Below are positions 17,398 to 26,231 of a stretch of 64,000 nucleotides of DNA, in pieces. Where the stretch lies: contig NZ_JAKGCR010000018.1 of assembly GCF_022668875.1 (NCBI RefSeq), positions 1-64,000 of the forward strand, in the 5' to 3' direction. The notes under the pieces were generated by a model. The model was given only the letters and a program-made list of their open reading frames with translations, was not told the DNA's origin and did not search any database. The first letter of the stretch is position 1. Each line of letters begins with the position of its first letter. The stretch comes from Domibacillus sp. PGB-M46. Lineage in GTDB: Bacteria; Bacillota; Bacilli; Bacillales; Domibacillaceae. A program made the translations under genes and the position numbers.

Positions 17398-17928
17398 ATG
17401 AACAAGAAAGCAAAAGCGATCCAGTGGTCTACAGTCGATTATGAATTTGGACCACTTTATATAGCTAAAACAGGGAAAGGGCTTTGTTATATAGGATCAC
17501 CAGGTCAGACGTTTGAAGAGCTTGAAGCATGGGTGAATAAACGGTTCCCAGCGGCTGTTCTTATAGAAGATCACGGTTCTTTAAAACCTTACCAGGACGA
17601 ACTGTATGCTTATTTTACCGGAACGATCCGCACTTTTCATTTGCCTGTTGATGTAAGGGGGACACCTTTTCAGCTGCAAATATGGGAGGCGCTCAAGCAG
17701 ATTCCTTATGGAGAAACTTATTCGTATTCGGATATTGCCAAGCTTGCTGGAAAGCCGGCTGCTGTCCGGGCAGTAGGAGCCGCAATTGGCGCAAACCCCG
17801 TGCTGATTACCATTCCATGCCACCGGGTGATCGGAAAAAACGGGGCATTGACCGGCTACAGGGGCGGCCTGGAGTTAAAGCAGTATTTACTCCAATTAGA
17901 AGCAAAATATGCGGGAGCCCGCCTGTAA
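17398..17928 (+). CDS. ogt: Methylated-DNA--protein-cysteine methyltransferase
   Basis: The 176-aa protein has the Ogt/AdaB layout: a small N-terminal alpha/beta domain and a C-terminal winged-helix DNA-binding domain with FQLQIWEALKQIPYGET and the methyl-acceptor motif IPCHRV (Cys141). It repairs O6-methylguanine by suicidal transfer of the methyl group. AAAGGAGGCGGGG precedes the ATG. Encoded singly, between an Imm5-like gene and the convergent xerS. Confidence 0.93.
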   Translation: MNKKAKAIQWSTVDYEFGPLYIAKTGKGLCYIGSPGQTFEELEAWVNKRFPAAVLIEDHGSLKPYQDELYAYFTGTIRTFHLPVDVRGTPFQLQIWEALKQIPYGETYSYSDIAKLAGKPAAVRAVGAAIGANPVLITIPCHRVIGKNGALTGYRGGLELKQYLLQLEAKYAGARL

Positions 17929-18020
17929 AGCCGCCGAGGCAGGAGGCTCCCTTGGAATGCAGGTACGTTCCATTCCCAAACCTCAAGGTCGAATCTTTCA
18001 CTTGTTTATTCATCTAACGC

Positions 18021-19136
18021 TTAACGCTCTTTACGTTTTTCTCCTAACTCTTTCAGGGCTTTACGTGCTTTTTCCTGCTCAGGATTTGTATAAAGTGCAG
18101 CGGTCGAAGTCGTACTGTGGCCAAGCTGCATCATAAGCAGATGAATGTCATTTGTTTCTTCCATCAAATTTGTACCAAATGTATGCCGCAGTTTGTGCGG
18201 TGACATCGATTTATTGGACATAAATGCTTTCGTATACTTTTTCACCAGCGCTTCAATGGTCCGGTTGGAGAGAGGCTGCGGTTCATTTTTAACCTTTGTT
18301 AAAAAAACGAACTCATAATCTTCGCCGGTTGCGTGATACCGCTCATTACGAATGGCGAGATAAGCTTTTACGTCATCCATTGCCTGGGGAATGACTGCAA
18401 CAATGTCCCGCTTATTTCCTTTACGCAAAACGCTGATTTGTCCCATTTCAAAGTCCACGTCCCGTAAGCGAAGATTAGACAGCTCATTCACCCGGATGCC
18501 GCTTCCAAGAAACAGTGAAAGAATGGCAATATCCCGTTCCTTGTCCCGCTTAAAATAAACAACCTTACGTGAATCAGCGGGCAGTTCCTGTTCATAGTCG
18601 TTCTTCAAGAATTCCAGGAAACGAATATCATCATCCTGATGAAAGATTTTTGTTGCAATGCGCGCAGCACGGGCATTTAGGGTTTCTTTTACTTTGGTGA
18701 CTTCAATTTTCAGCATAACATTACGGTGAAAGTAAGGTTCGCCGTCTTCATTTTCTGTTTGCGTCGTTAAATACTTAAAAAGAGAACGAAGTGCCGAGAT
18801 TTTACGATTAATCGATACTTTTTCCGCTTTTTTCGTATCCTGTTTATTTACTTGGATATCCCGTCGTTCCAGAAAGCGGATAAATCCTTGTGCTTCTACT
18901 AATTTAAGGGTTTCGAGCACGGTCATAGGTATATCTTTTATTTCTTTGACGTCTGTAATGCCTTCTGCAATGAGCCATTCAAAAAACAGCTTATAATCGT
19001 GTACATAATTTAAAAGAGTAGAAGGAGACCGGCTGCCCAGCTTCTGATCCACATATTCCACCACGTAAAACGGCATGATATTCATTAATTCTTCTAATTT
19101 TTTTTCGTGTAATTGATGCTGACGTGTATTAGCCAT
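18021..19136 (-). CDS. xerS: Tyrosine recombinase XerS-like
   Basis: The 371-aa protein has an N-terminal SAM-like DNA-binding domain (to ~170) and a C-terminal phage-integrase catalytic domain: Arg in FLGSGIRVNEL, Lys in LRKGNKRD, the HKLRHTFGT box, and LGHSTTSTAALYTN with the nucleophilic Tyr. Length and N-terminal sequence (LEELMNIMPFYVVEYVDQK) fit XerS, the single-recombinase dimer-resolution enzyme first described in streptococci and also annotated in Bacillaceae. No integrase-associated att site, phage or transposon gene is nearby, favouring a housekeeping role. Confidence 0.88.
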   Translation of the reverse strand: MANTRQHQLHEKKLEELMNIMPFYVVEYVDQKLGSRSPSTLLNYVHDYKLFFEWLIAEGITDVKEIKDIPMTVLETLKLVEAQGFIRFLERRDIQVNKQDTKKAEKVSINRKISALRSLFKYLTTQTENEDGEPYFHRNVMLKIEVTKVKETLNARAARIATKIFHQDDDIRFLEFLKNDYEQELPADSRKVVYFKRDKERDIAILSLFLGSGIRVNELSNLRLRDVDFEMGQISVLRKGNKRDIVAVIPQAMDDVKAYLAIRNERYHATGEDYEFVFLTKVKNEPQPLSNRTIEALVKKYTKAFMSNKSMSPHKLRHTFGTNLMEETNDIHLLMMQLGHSTTSTAALYTNPEQEKARKALKELGEKRKER

Positions 19137-19765
19137 TTTTCAAACCTCTTTCGATCAATTTCAACTTTGCGTAAAATTCAATTTTTAAGAAAAGATAGTG
19201 TGTATTTATTATACCCAAACCGTTTGGTAAATTCAGCTTTTCATGCAAATATTTTTAATTATTTAAGCTAAATGATTCTACTTTAAATGATTTTACTCAT
19301 GAGCTATTCACATTCAGCCGGCTGAGCGCAGCAAATGATACATAAAATGCTTTAGAGATCCTAAAAAAACAGCTTTTAAGCATGTTCATGTTATTTAACG
19401 ATTCCGGCCTTTGTGAAACATTTGTTCGCAAACAGGAAAAACGGCATAAATTTGATTCAAACATTGTTTTTTAATCAGACTGCTGGATTTTCATATAAGA
19501 ACCACGTTTATTTTATTTAAGGATCAAGATCATTTTATACAACAGCTCAGCAATTTTTCTGCTGTGAGGGATAAAAGGCTTTTCATGCAATATCTACCCC
19601 ATAAACTATATTGTTCACTGTTCTCTTGCCTTAAAACCAGGTTCCTCACTTTTATCCTCAAAGGTTAAATTTGGTCAAACTTTGTGCTAAATAAATATTT
19701 TACGCAAAAATGAATAATTATTCCCTTCTGTGCAAATTTATTCTTAGATTTTTTAAAACAGCAGC
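19137..19765. other. AT-rich intergenic region
   Basis: About 630 nt without a supported gene, between the start of xerS and the 3' end of the dehydrogenase gene. It is AT-rich with several imperfect short repeats (AAATGATT-TACT). It contains the xerS promoter. A decayed gene is possible, but I could not read a recognisable protein in any frame. Confidence 0.4.
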
Positions 19766-19809
19766 AAAAAAGCTGCCTGAAGTCCATTTCTACTGTCAGG
19801 CAGCTTTTT
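19766..19809. terminator. Terminator, 14-bp perfect stem
   Basis: AAAAAGCTGCCTGA and TCAGGCAGCTTTTT flank a 15-nt loop. It ends the minus-strand dehydrogenase operon. Confidence 0.85.
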
Positions 19810-19819
19810 ATTCACTTTC

Positions 19820-21007
19820 TTATATGGATGGGCTTAGTTCATGCTGGTAGTCAACCCAGACAGAACCATTATCAGCAGAGCGCACACAATTCTCTACCCA
19901 GCGAACACCTTCTACACCCGCTTCAATTCCTGGATACCAGACGTCATTCAGCCCTTCTCCGTTGTCCAGTGCTGTCATCGCTCTAGCAAAACGAGTATAA
20001 AGATTCGACCATGCTTCAAATAACCCTTCAGGATGGCCGCCGCCAATCCGGTCGTCTGCTAATGCTTGTGGATACAGGTAGTCCATTCCGCGCTCTAAAA
20101 TCTGTACAGGCTGCCCCTGGACTTCAAAACGAAGCTGGTTTGGCTGTTCATCCCACCATTCAATACTTGCTTTAGAACCAATCACTCGTATTTTCTGTCC
20201 ATGCATCGAACCTGCATTCACAGCGGAAGACCAGACTGTACCCACTGCGCCATTTTCATATTCCATGATCGTGTAAGCGTTATCCTCAAGTGGCGCACGG
20301 CTTTTGACAAAGCTCTGGCGTGTGCACATTAACTTTTTGATTTTCATGTTTGGCAGCATGACTTCTGACAAGAATAAAGGATGTGTGCCTAAATCGCCAA
20401 GTACATAGCTCGGCCCTGCCATTTTAGGATCAACACGCCATTTGGTGCTGGCATTTTGCTCTTCCACTTCTCCCGAATGAAAGCCGTGGGCAAACTGCAT
20501 ATTCACAATTCTAATTTCGCCTAACTCACCGTTTGCAATTAACTGGCGCGCCTGCTCGATCATTTGGTGGCCGGAATAACCGTATGTAATTCCGACAACG
20601 CGATTCTTTGCTTTGGCTAACGCTTCAAGTTCCAATGCTTCTTCCGTCGTAAAGCAAAGCGGCTTTTCACAGATCACATGCAGGCCTGCTTCAAGGGCTG
20701 CTTTAGAGATCGCGTAATGCGTGCCGTTCGGCGTAGCGATAGAAACCGCTTGAATGCCGTCCTCACGTTTTGCCTCTTCTTCAAACATCGCTTTATAGTC
20801 TGGATAGCAGCGCTCTGGAGAAACGTGCAAGTTCACCCCAAAGTCCTTGCCGCGTTCTGCATTAATATCAAAAGCACCCGCAACAAGTTCAAAATTGTGA
20901 TCACGCAATGCAGCTGAGCGGTGAATATAACCGATTTGACTTCCACGCCCGCCTCCTACCATCGCCCAGCGGATTGGTTGCTGAATTACTTTTTCACCGT
21001 TAATCAT
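19820..21007 (-). CDS. Gfo/Idh/MocA family dehydrogenase (395 aa)
   Basis: The N-terminal Rossmann fold starts WAMVGGGRGSQIG (NAD(P) binding), followed by the family's EKP motif in HVICEKPLCFTTEEAL and a C-terminal alpha/beta oxidoreductase domain (GDLGTHPLFLSEV). Enzymes of this type oxidise sugars and inositols; the neighbours (IolE-like isomerase 30 nt upstream, sugar porter) suggest a role in inositol or keto-sugar catabolism. Ribosome site AAGGGGAG. A substrate cannot be named. Confidence 0.87.
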   Translation of the reverse strand: MINGEKVIQQPIRWAMVGGGRGSQIGYIHRSAALRDHNFELVAGAFDINAERGKDFGVNLHVSPERCYPDYKAMFEEEAKREDGIQAVSIATPNGTHYAISKAALEAGLHVICEKPLCFTTEEALELEALAKAKNRVVGITYGYSGHQMIEQARQLIANGELGEIRIVNMQFAHGFHSGEVEEQNASTKWRVDPKMAGPSYVLGDLGTHPLFLSEVMLPNMKIKKLMCTRQSFVKSRAPLEDNAYTIMEYENGAVGTVWSSAVNAGSMHGQKIRVIGSKASIEWWDEQPNQLRFEVQGQPVQILERGMDYLYPQALADDRIGGGHPEGLFEAWSNLYTRFARAMTALDNGEGLNDVWYPGIEAGVEGVRWVENCVRSADNGSVWVDYQHELSPSI

Positions 21008-21037
21008 TTGTCATACTCCCCTTCTTCTATGTTTTCG

Positions 21038-21961
21038 TTAATAACCTACACTTTTTAAATAGTCGACACTTTGTTTTACATCCCGCAGACTTGTATCTGC
21101 ATTGCGGGGATCCCGTTCCTGCTCAATCGTGATATAACCTTGGTAGCCAATTTCTTTTAGTAGCTTGTGAATGGAGTTGTAATCAATGATGCCTTGTCCA
21201 ATCGGGCACATAACGCCTTTGGCACACGCTTCAAAGAAACGGATATGCTCACCCATCACTTCGTTGTAAATGTCGAGGTTAATATCTTTAAAATGAATGT
21301 AGTCTAATCGGTCTGCATAGTCTTGAATCCACTGATAAGGATCCATTTTGGAGTAATAAAGGTGGCCCGTATCCAGGCAAAGGCCGGCTGTTTCATAAGG
21401 GATATCTTCTAGCAGCTGTTTAATTTCATCTTCAAATTCAATGTAGCCGCCCGCATGAGGATGAATAACAGAACGGACACCATATTTTGTCCAGGCGCGA
21501 TCGGCAAGTGCCCGTATATGTGTCATCATTGTATTCCAGGCATCAGAAGATAGTCGCTGTGCTTCATCCGGCTTACCTGCCTTGTAATCCCTTTCCTCAT
21601 GTCCCCAGTCAATGATCACCAGATAAGGAGTCGGAAACTTCTGTCCTTCTTCTGAGGGTGACAATGGAAGTTTAGTGATCAGAGAACAAATATCGTCTAC
21701 CTGGTGCAATAAGTTCTCTAAGTTAGAAGGTGATACCAAATCATCAAAAATGGTCCCCGCAATGATGTTTAAATCGTTTTTAGACAGCTCTGCCTGTACC
21801 CGCTCAATATCCATTGGAATATATCCATACGGACCAAGTTCAATGCCTTTGTAGCCTGCCTGCGATGCTTCATGTAACACTCGTTCCCATGGCGGAAGAT
21901 ATGGATTTTTCGGATCGTCCACTCCCCAGCAGCACGGCGCTCCTGCAATTTTAATTCCCAT
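21038..21961 (-). CDS. Sugar phosphate isomerase/epimerase (IolE-like)
   Basis: A xylose-isomerase-like TIM barrel (307 aa). Metal-binding residues appear in HPHAGGYIEFEDE, LDTGHLYYSKMDP and IHFKDIN, and the C-terminal GYITIEQERDPRNAD matches inosose dehydratase (IolE) and relatives. The opening (GIKIAGAPCCWGVDD) is also IolE-like. AGGAGG precedes the ATG. It forms a unit with the dehydrogenase downstream; a cre site lies about 50 nt upstream. Confidence 0.85.
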   Translation of the reverse strand: MGIKIAGAPCCWGVDDPKNPYLPPWERVLHEASQAGYKGIELGPYGYIPMDIERVQAELSKNDLNIIAGTIFDDLVSPSNLENLLHQVDDICSLITKLPLSPSEEGQKFPTPYLVIIDWGHEERDYKAGKPDEAQRLSSDAWNTMMTHIRALADRAWTKYGVRSVIHPHAGGYIEFEDEIKQLLEDIPYETAGLCLDTGHLYYSKMDPYQWIQDYADRLDYIHFKDINLDIYNEVMGEHIRFFEACAKGVMCPIGQGIIDYNSIHKLLKEIGYQGYITIEQERDPRNADTSLRDVKQSVDYLKSVGY

Positions 21962-22008
21962 GCTAAAATCCTCCTCTTACTCGTTCCTAATGAAAAGATC
22001 TCTATAAT

Positions 22009-22022
22009 TAGAAGCGCTTTCA
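22009..22022 (-). promoter_or_regulatory. CcpA cre site
   Basis: Minus strand reads TGAAAGCGCTTCTA, close to the catabolite-responsive element consensus (TGWAARCGYTWNCW). It lies between the transporter and isomerase genes, fitting repression of the downstream pair by CcpA. Confidence 0.7.
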
Positions 22023-22050
22023 ATTATCTTTTTAAAATAAACAGTTATTA

Positions 22051-23484
22051 TTATCTTGCCTTAACAATCGAATCCCTTTTATCGCCTTTATTAGATTGCG
22101 AGCGGAAAAGTTCTTCCAGCTCTTCAAGTGTACGCCCATTTGTCTCCGGCATAAATTTATATACGAACCCGATTCCTAATAAACCTAGAGCTACGAAAAC
22201 AAAGAATGTAGCCGATAAACCGACAGAGCTTAGCAATACCGGAAAAGCAAAACCAATCACAAAGTTGATAATCCAGAGGAAAAAGATACTGATACCAGAA
22301 CCAAGACCTCTTAACCTTTGTGGAAATATTTCTGCAATGACTAACCATGTCACCGGTCCCACACAGCCCTGCATAAATGCGAGGAACAGAACGGTTAAAG
22401 AAAGTACAATATACGGAAGGGCAGCAGATCCATCGAGTACCATAGAGAAGATGGCGATAAGGAAAAGGGCAGTTGTGGTTCCAGATAAACCAATGATCAA
22501 CATGGGACGCCGGTTCACCTTCCCAACCAGCCAAATACCGACTACGACTGCAATGACTGAAATAAGGCCATTCGCAATGTTCGCGATTAAGGCTGCTTTT
22601 GTGCCGAAGCCTGATTCTTCAAGAATTTGCGTTCCATAATACATGATAGAATTAACACCTGTAATTTGATTCACTGCGGCAATTCCAATCCCAATAAGCA
22701 AGATACGGCGCAGCCATGGAGCGGAAAAGTCTTTTAAAGAAGCTTTTTCAAACTCTGAATCTTTTTTTACGGCTGTTTCAATTTCTTGAAATTCCGCTTT
22801 CGCCCGTTTTTCATCTCGTATTTGTTTAAGGACACGCAGCGCTTCCGTATTTTTTCCTTTTGAAGCCAGCCACCGCGGACTTTCTGGCACAACGAGCATA
22901 CTAACAAATAAGATGAAAGCCGGAATAGCACAAAGAACAAGCATATACCGCCAAACATGTCCGGTATCCGCCATTGTGATACCAAGAATGGCATTGAAGA
23001 TGTAAGCTAGTAATTGCCCGCCCACAATCATAAATTCATTCATCGTCACCATTCGGCCCCTTTTTTCATGAGGTGCCATTTCTGCTAAAAAGGCCGGGAC
23101 CATAGACGAAGCTCCTCCAACAGCAAGACCAAGTAAAAATCGAAAGACAACCATGATGGAAACATCGGGAGCAAATGCAGTGCCAAGCGATGCCAGCAAG
23201 AATAAAAAGGATAGATTTAGAATCATTTTGCGGCGTCCATAGCGATCTGCTAATCTTCCGCATATCAGGGCGCCAAATGCTGCTCCTAACAGGAGTGAAC
23301 TCGTTACAAGCCCTTCTGTAACCGGTGTGAGATTAAGCTGATCAGGCCTTTCCATAAAAGGTAAAGCACCATTGATTACACCCGTGTCATACCCGAAAAG
23401 AAGCCCTCCAAATGTTGCGGAAACCATAATAATTTGTAAATACATTTTGTGATTGATGGATTTCCTCATTACTTGATTACTCAT
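22051..23484 (-). CDS. iolT: MFS sugar porter (IolT-like)
   Basis: Twelve-helix sugar porter of 477 aa with family signatures GGLLFGYDTGVINGA, ADRYGRRK, PESPRWLASKG, GINSIMYYG-like VNSIMYYGTQIL and the C-terminal PETNGRTLEELEELF. It closely resembles B. subtilis IolT/CsbC-type H+ symporters for myo-inositol and related sugars. The start (MSNQVMRKSI) lies 9 nt after GGAGGTGG; longer readings lack a site. First gene of the catabolic set. Confidence 0.88.
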   Translation of the reverse strand: MSNQVMRKSINHKMYLQIIMVSATFGGLLFGYDTGVINGALPFMERPDQLNLTPVTEGLVTSSLLLGAAFGALICGRLADRYGRRKMILNLSFLFLLASLGTAFAPDVSIMVVFRFLLGLAVGGASSMVPAFLAEMAPHEKRGRMVTMNEFMIVGGQLLAYIFNAILGITMADTGHVWRYMLVLCAIPAFILFVSMLVVPESPRWLASKGKNTEALRVLKQIRDEKRAKAEFQEIETAVKKDSEFEKASLKDFSAPWLRRILLIGIGIAAVNQITGVNSIMYYGTQILEESGFGTKAALIANIANGLISVIAVVVGIWLVGKVNRRPMLIIGLSGTTTALFLIAIFSMVLDGSAALPYIVLSLTVLFLAFMQGCVGPVTWLVIAEIFPQRLRGLGSGISIFFLWIINFVIGFAFPVLLSSVGLSATFFVFVALGLLGIGFVYKFMPETNGRTLEELEELFRSQSNKGDKRDSIVKAR

Positions 23485-23738
23485 GTATAACCACCTCCAT
23501 AGGCTGCGTTGTAGTAGATGCTCTTTCACCTGAGAATTTGCTCTGGCTTATTTTCAGATCCATCAACATATGTAATCATCTGTTTATGCATCAGGCAACT
23601 GCCTGTCTTGTTTGCATTTGGAAGACAGAAAAATCTCCCAACCACTTTTCCATTATGTACCTTGGATGTAAAGGCCGTGTTTCTAAAGTTCCCTCCTTTT
23701 CTGGAATGTGTAAGTGCTTAACTTAAATTGAGTATAAT

Positions 23739-23752
23739 GAAAAGCGCTTACA
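23739..23752 (-). promoter_or_regulatory. CcpA cre site upstream of transporter
   Basis: Minus strand reads TGTAAGCGCTTTTC next to ATTATACTC, which could be a -10 element. The 340-nt gap between the AraC regulator and the transporter contains this site and no gene. Confidence 0.65.
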
Positions 23753-23826
23753 AAGTATTTGTCCTGAAAAGACTAAATTTTTATAATTTAAGGACACGAA
23801 AAATAAAAAGAGGCCTCTAAAAGTTT

Positions 23827-24696
23827 TTAGAGGCTGGCTTGTTTTCTGTATTTTCCCGGTGTTAAACCCGTTTCTTCTTGAAACACACGAGTAAAATAAT
23901 GGACTGATGAAAAACAGTATTGCTCGGAGATCGTTTTAATGTCCAGATTCGTCATCCGAAGCATCTCTGCTGCCGCGTTAATGCGTTCTTGGCGTATAAA
24001 AGCCGTATAGGATACCCCTAAATGATGAGTAAATAAGCGGGATAGGTGCCGGGTTGATATATGCAGATATTGCGCCACATCCTTTATCGAAAGCGGCCTG
24101 TTTAAATTGTCTCTAATAAATAATTGAGCCTGGTTGACCAGCATCCGTCCTTTTGTTTCATTATTGCTATCACTTTCGTCCTCTTCCTCATCATCTCCGC
24201 AAAATAATGTCTGAAGTGAAAGTAACAATGAATGACTAAGGGCGTTCAAAATGTCGGTTGGACAGGATATATTCCCATGTTTCATTAATGTTGTTAATAA
24301 GAGAGCCGCCGGCGAATCTTCTGCATCCTGAATAAGTATATTTTTCGTTTCAGAAAGATTTTTAAAAAAAGAAACTCCTTTTTCCGTTGAAGACGACAAA
24401 TCTACTTCAAAACCAACCCAGAACAGCGAAAGGTTTTTTCCTTTATGAATTCTATGCAGTTTTTCCGGGCGTGAACAGAAGAACACACCTTTTTGCAGTG
24501 GATAAATTTGATCGTCTTCAACATAAAGACCTGTTCCGTCAAACACATAACAGATCTCAAAAAAGGAGTGTTTATGAATTGGATTATCTGGATGATTAGG
24601 ATGCGCCCCCCAGGAATGGACGTGAAATGAGACATTCTTTCCATTCAGGTAAATACACCTTTTTTGCAATTTATCAATAGCAGTACTCACATTCAT
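23827..24696 (-). CDS. AraC family transcriptional regulator (289 aa)
   Basis: N-terminal cupin-type ligand domain (NPIHKHSFFEICYVFDG, LFWVGFEVD) followed by two C-terminal helix-turn-helix motifs (SIKDVAQYLHISTRHLSRLF; ISEQYCFSSVHYFTRVFQEE) ending GLTPGKYRKQ. An acidic linker (DDEEEDESDSN) separates them. It is the likely sugar-responsive activator of the transporter-isomerase-dehydrogenase genes it precedes. GGAGAAG before the ATG. Confidence 0.9.
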   Translation of the reverse strand: MNVSTAIDKLQKRCIYLNGKNVSFHVHSWGAHPNHPDNPIHKHSFFEICYVFDGTGLYVEDDQIYPLQKGVFFCSRPEKLHRIHKGKNLSLFWVGFEVDLSSSTEKGVSFFKNLSETKNILIQDAEDSPAALLLTTLMKHGNISCPTDILNALSHSLLLSLQTLFCGDDEEEDESDSNNETKGRMLVNQAQLFIRDNLNRPLSIKDVAQYLHISTRHLSRLFTHHLGVSYTAFIRQERINAAAEMLRMTNLDIKTISEQYCFSSVHYFTRVFQEETGLTPGKYRKQASL

Positions 24697-24794
24697 GATA
24701 CTTCTCCTTTAAAACAAACGTACTGACCTAATATCAAGTTACAGCATGTCAACTTTTTTACGAAGATCACCCCGACAAACTTCTTAAGCTATCT

Positions 24795-25577
24795 TTATTT
24801 TAAAATCAAACCACTCGAAACCATCAGTACATTTAAAACAAGATGCCAAATCAAGGAGGGAATGATACTTCCAGATTTAACGGTAATGCCTCCATAAAAC
24901 ACGCCCCCGATAGAAAAAGCAATACATACTGCCCAAGGAATGCCAAGGGAGTAGTGCTGCAAGCCAAAGCCTATGCTTGTTATGACAACAGCCCATTTCT
25001 CACCTAGTTGTTCTGAAAAGCGGCTTAGCAGCGCTCCTCTCCAGATGAGTTCTTCAAGCAAAGCGTTTGTAATGGAAAAGACAAGCAACAGAAGCCAGAT
25101 TTCTTCAAAATAACCCCAGCCATTTCGAGCCATAAAGGGTGCCAGGGAAGCAGTATTGACCACTATGGCAATGATTAAAAAGACTTTGATGCTTGTTTGG
25201 TGAAACCCTGACCAGATAAACGGAAAATAAATCAATTCCTGCCACCTTGGTTTTCTCATATACTTTATAAAAGGAGCCTGAGAAAAAAAAGATAAACAGA
25301 ACAAGGGAATCAGAATGAAAACCAATGATCCTCTATTGAGTAATATCTGCAGCTCCCTTAGTTGAAACTGTTCCGCCCATTGAGGAGCTGACATTAGGTA
25401 TGCATAAAAACCGATCCCAAATAAAAGGGTTGTGACAATAAACCTTTTCGCTGCTTGATCGAATACCGCGAAACAATAAACAGCAGCAGCGGCCCACAGC
25501 CCAATACCCCAATAATTGTGAAGCTGTATGAAAACAAGAAGAGAGACAAATAAGGATAATAAAATGATATTTCTCAA
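24795..25577 (-). CDS. CPBP family intramembrane protease
   Basis: Multi-spanning membrane protein (260 aa) with the Abi/CPBP catalytic set: LLEELIWRGALLSR (Glu175-Glu176 ... Arg180), GFGLQHYSLG (His208) and a late SLIWHLVLNVLM. Family members (type II CAAX prenyl endopeptidase-like) act in bacteriocin self-immunity or peptide processing; partners are not seen here. The start is uncertain: the TTG is about 20 nt from the only ribosome site (GGAGGAG), which is correctly spaced to an ATA codon, so translation may start upstream or the start codon may be mutated. Confidence 0.8.
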   Translation of the reverse strand: MRNIILLSLFVSLLVFIQLHNYWGIGLWAAAAVYCFAVFDQAAKRFIVTTLLFGIGFYAYLMSAPQWAEQFQLRELQILLNRGSLVFILIPLFCLSFFSQAPFIKYMRKPRWQELIYFPFIWSGFHQTSIKVFLIIAIVVNTASLAPFMARNGWGYFEEIWLLLLVFSITNALLEELIWRGALLSRFSEQLGEKWAVVITSIGFGLQHYSLGIPWAVCIAFSIGGVFYGGITVKSGSIIPSLIWHLVLNVLMVSSGLILK

Positions 25578-25844
25578 AAAGGCATTATGTATACCGTTCT
25601 CCTCCCTTGCAGATTATCTTTATATATATGTTATAGCGGATTGAACCAGGCTTGCGGGTGAATTTTATATTTAGGAAGTATAGAAAGCCATAAAAAAGCC
25701 GCTCAGTCCTATTTTAATCGAAAGCAGCGGGATTGATTACCCAGCTTCCTCTTTTTTCAGCTGCCGAGGCAGTTACGCTCCGCACAGAGGAAAGAAAAGC
25801 GTATTCTATTTTTCTTTTCTCAAAAGATTGTGTATACTGAAGGT

Positions 25845-25987
25845 AACAAACAGCTATATTAAAAAAGCCGATTCGATGCTGGTAACATCAAATCGGCCTA
25901 CCAATAGCAGGCTTCCCTTATGGGGAGTCAGCAGTCTAAGGGGATAATCCACCAGAGCGCTCAACTCAATGGTGGATTATTTTTTTT
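25845..25987 (+). ncRNA. Putative antitoxin RNA of a type I toxin-antitoxin pair
   Basis: A TATACT -10-like element at 25833-25838 would start a plus-strand RNA of about 145 nt ending at a strong terminator (AATCCACCA/TGGTGGATT plus eight T, 25946-25987). The RNA overlaps the 3' end and downstream untranslated region of the minus-strand toxin mRNA, the same 3'-overlap arrangement as RatA/txpA and SR4/bsrG. No -35 box is obvious. Inference from layout only. Confidence 0.6.
25861..25897 (-). terminator. Terminator of the toxin mRNA
   Basis: On the minus strand GCCGATTTGATG pairs with CATCGAATCGGC, followed by TTTTTT. It would end a toxin transcript of about 265 nt that overlaps the whole antitoxin RNA. 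Confidence 0.8.
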
Positions 25988-26060
25988 GGTTAAATGACAA
26001 AATCGCTACAATGAGGCTTGCAAAACTAACCGCAAACATGAGTGATTCGAAAGTTGTCAC
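25977..26060 (-). CDS. Holin-like type I toxin peptide (27 aa)
   Basis: GTG-initiated peptide reading VTTFESLM, a single membrane helix (FAVSFASLIVAILSF) and a polar NQKK tail. It matches the 'putative holin-like toxin' pattern (short T/Y-FE-L start, one helix, basic tail) of TxpA, BsrG and YonT-like peptides that insert in the membrane. A strong AAAGGGGGTGG ribosome site precedes it but is locked in a hairpin. Transcription from an extended -10 promoter would give a long untranslated leader, as in known type I toxins. Too short for routine gene callers. Confidence 0.75.
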   Translation of the reverse strand: MTTFESLMFAVSFASLIVAILSFNQKK

Positions 26061-26067
26061 AGCGCCA

Positions 26068-26086
26068 CCCCCTTTCTGTAAAGGGG
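26068..26086 (-). promoter_or_regulatory. Hairpin sequestering the toxin ribosome binding site
   Basis: CCCCTTT-acag-AAAGGGG on the minus strand buries the Shine-Dalgarno sequence in a 7-bp stem with a tetraloop, 8 nt before the GTG. Such sequestration limits toxin translation in bsrG and txpA mRNAs. Confidence 0.65.
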
Positions 26087-26130
26087 ATTTTGCCGACCAC
26101 CATTGAGAAAACCTGTTCTATTGTTCTTTT

Positions 26131-26139
26131 ATTATATCA
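26131..26139 (-). promoter_or_regulatory. Extended -10 promoter of the toxin gene
   Basis: TGATATAAT on the minus strand: TG-N-TATAAT, about 70 nt before the toxin start. No good -35 box, which an extended -10 does not require. Confidence 0.55.
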
Positions 26140-26231
26140 TTCTATAGGAAAGGCTGCCTTTGTTTTCAAAGAAAGTAAGGAAAAAACATTCACTTATTTT
26201 TTGTTCTATGCACCAGTGCCAACTCGGCTTT

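Noticed and set aside
19137-19765. Search for a dif-type site for the XerS-like recombinase
   Set aside because: AT-rich imperfect palindromes exist, but none matches a Xer site well enough by eye.
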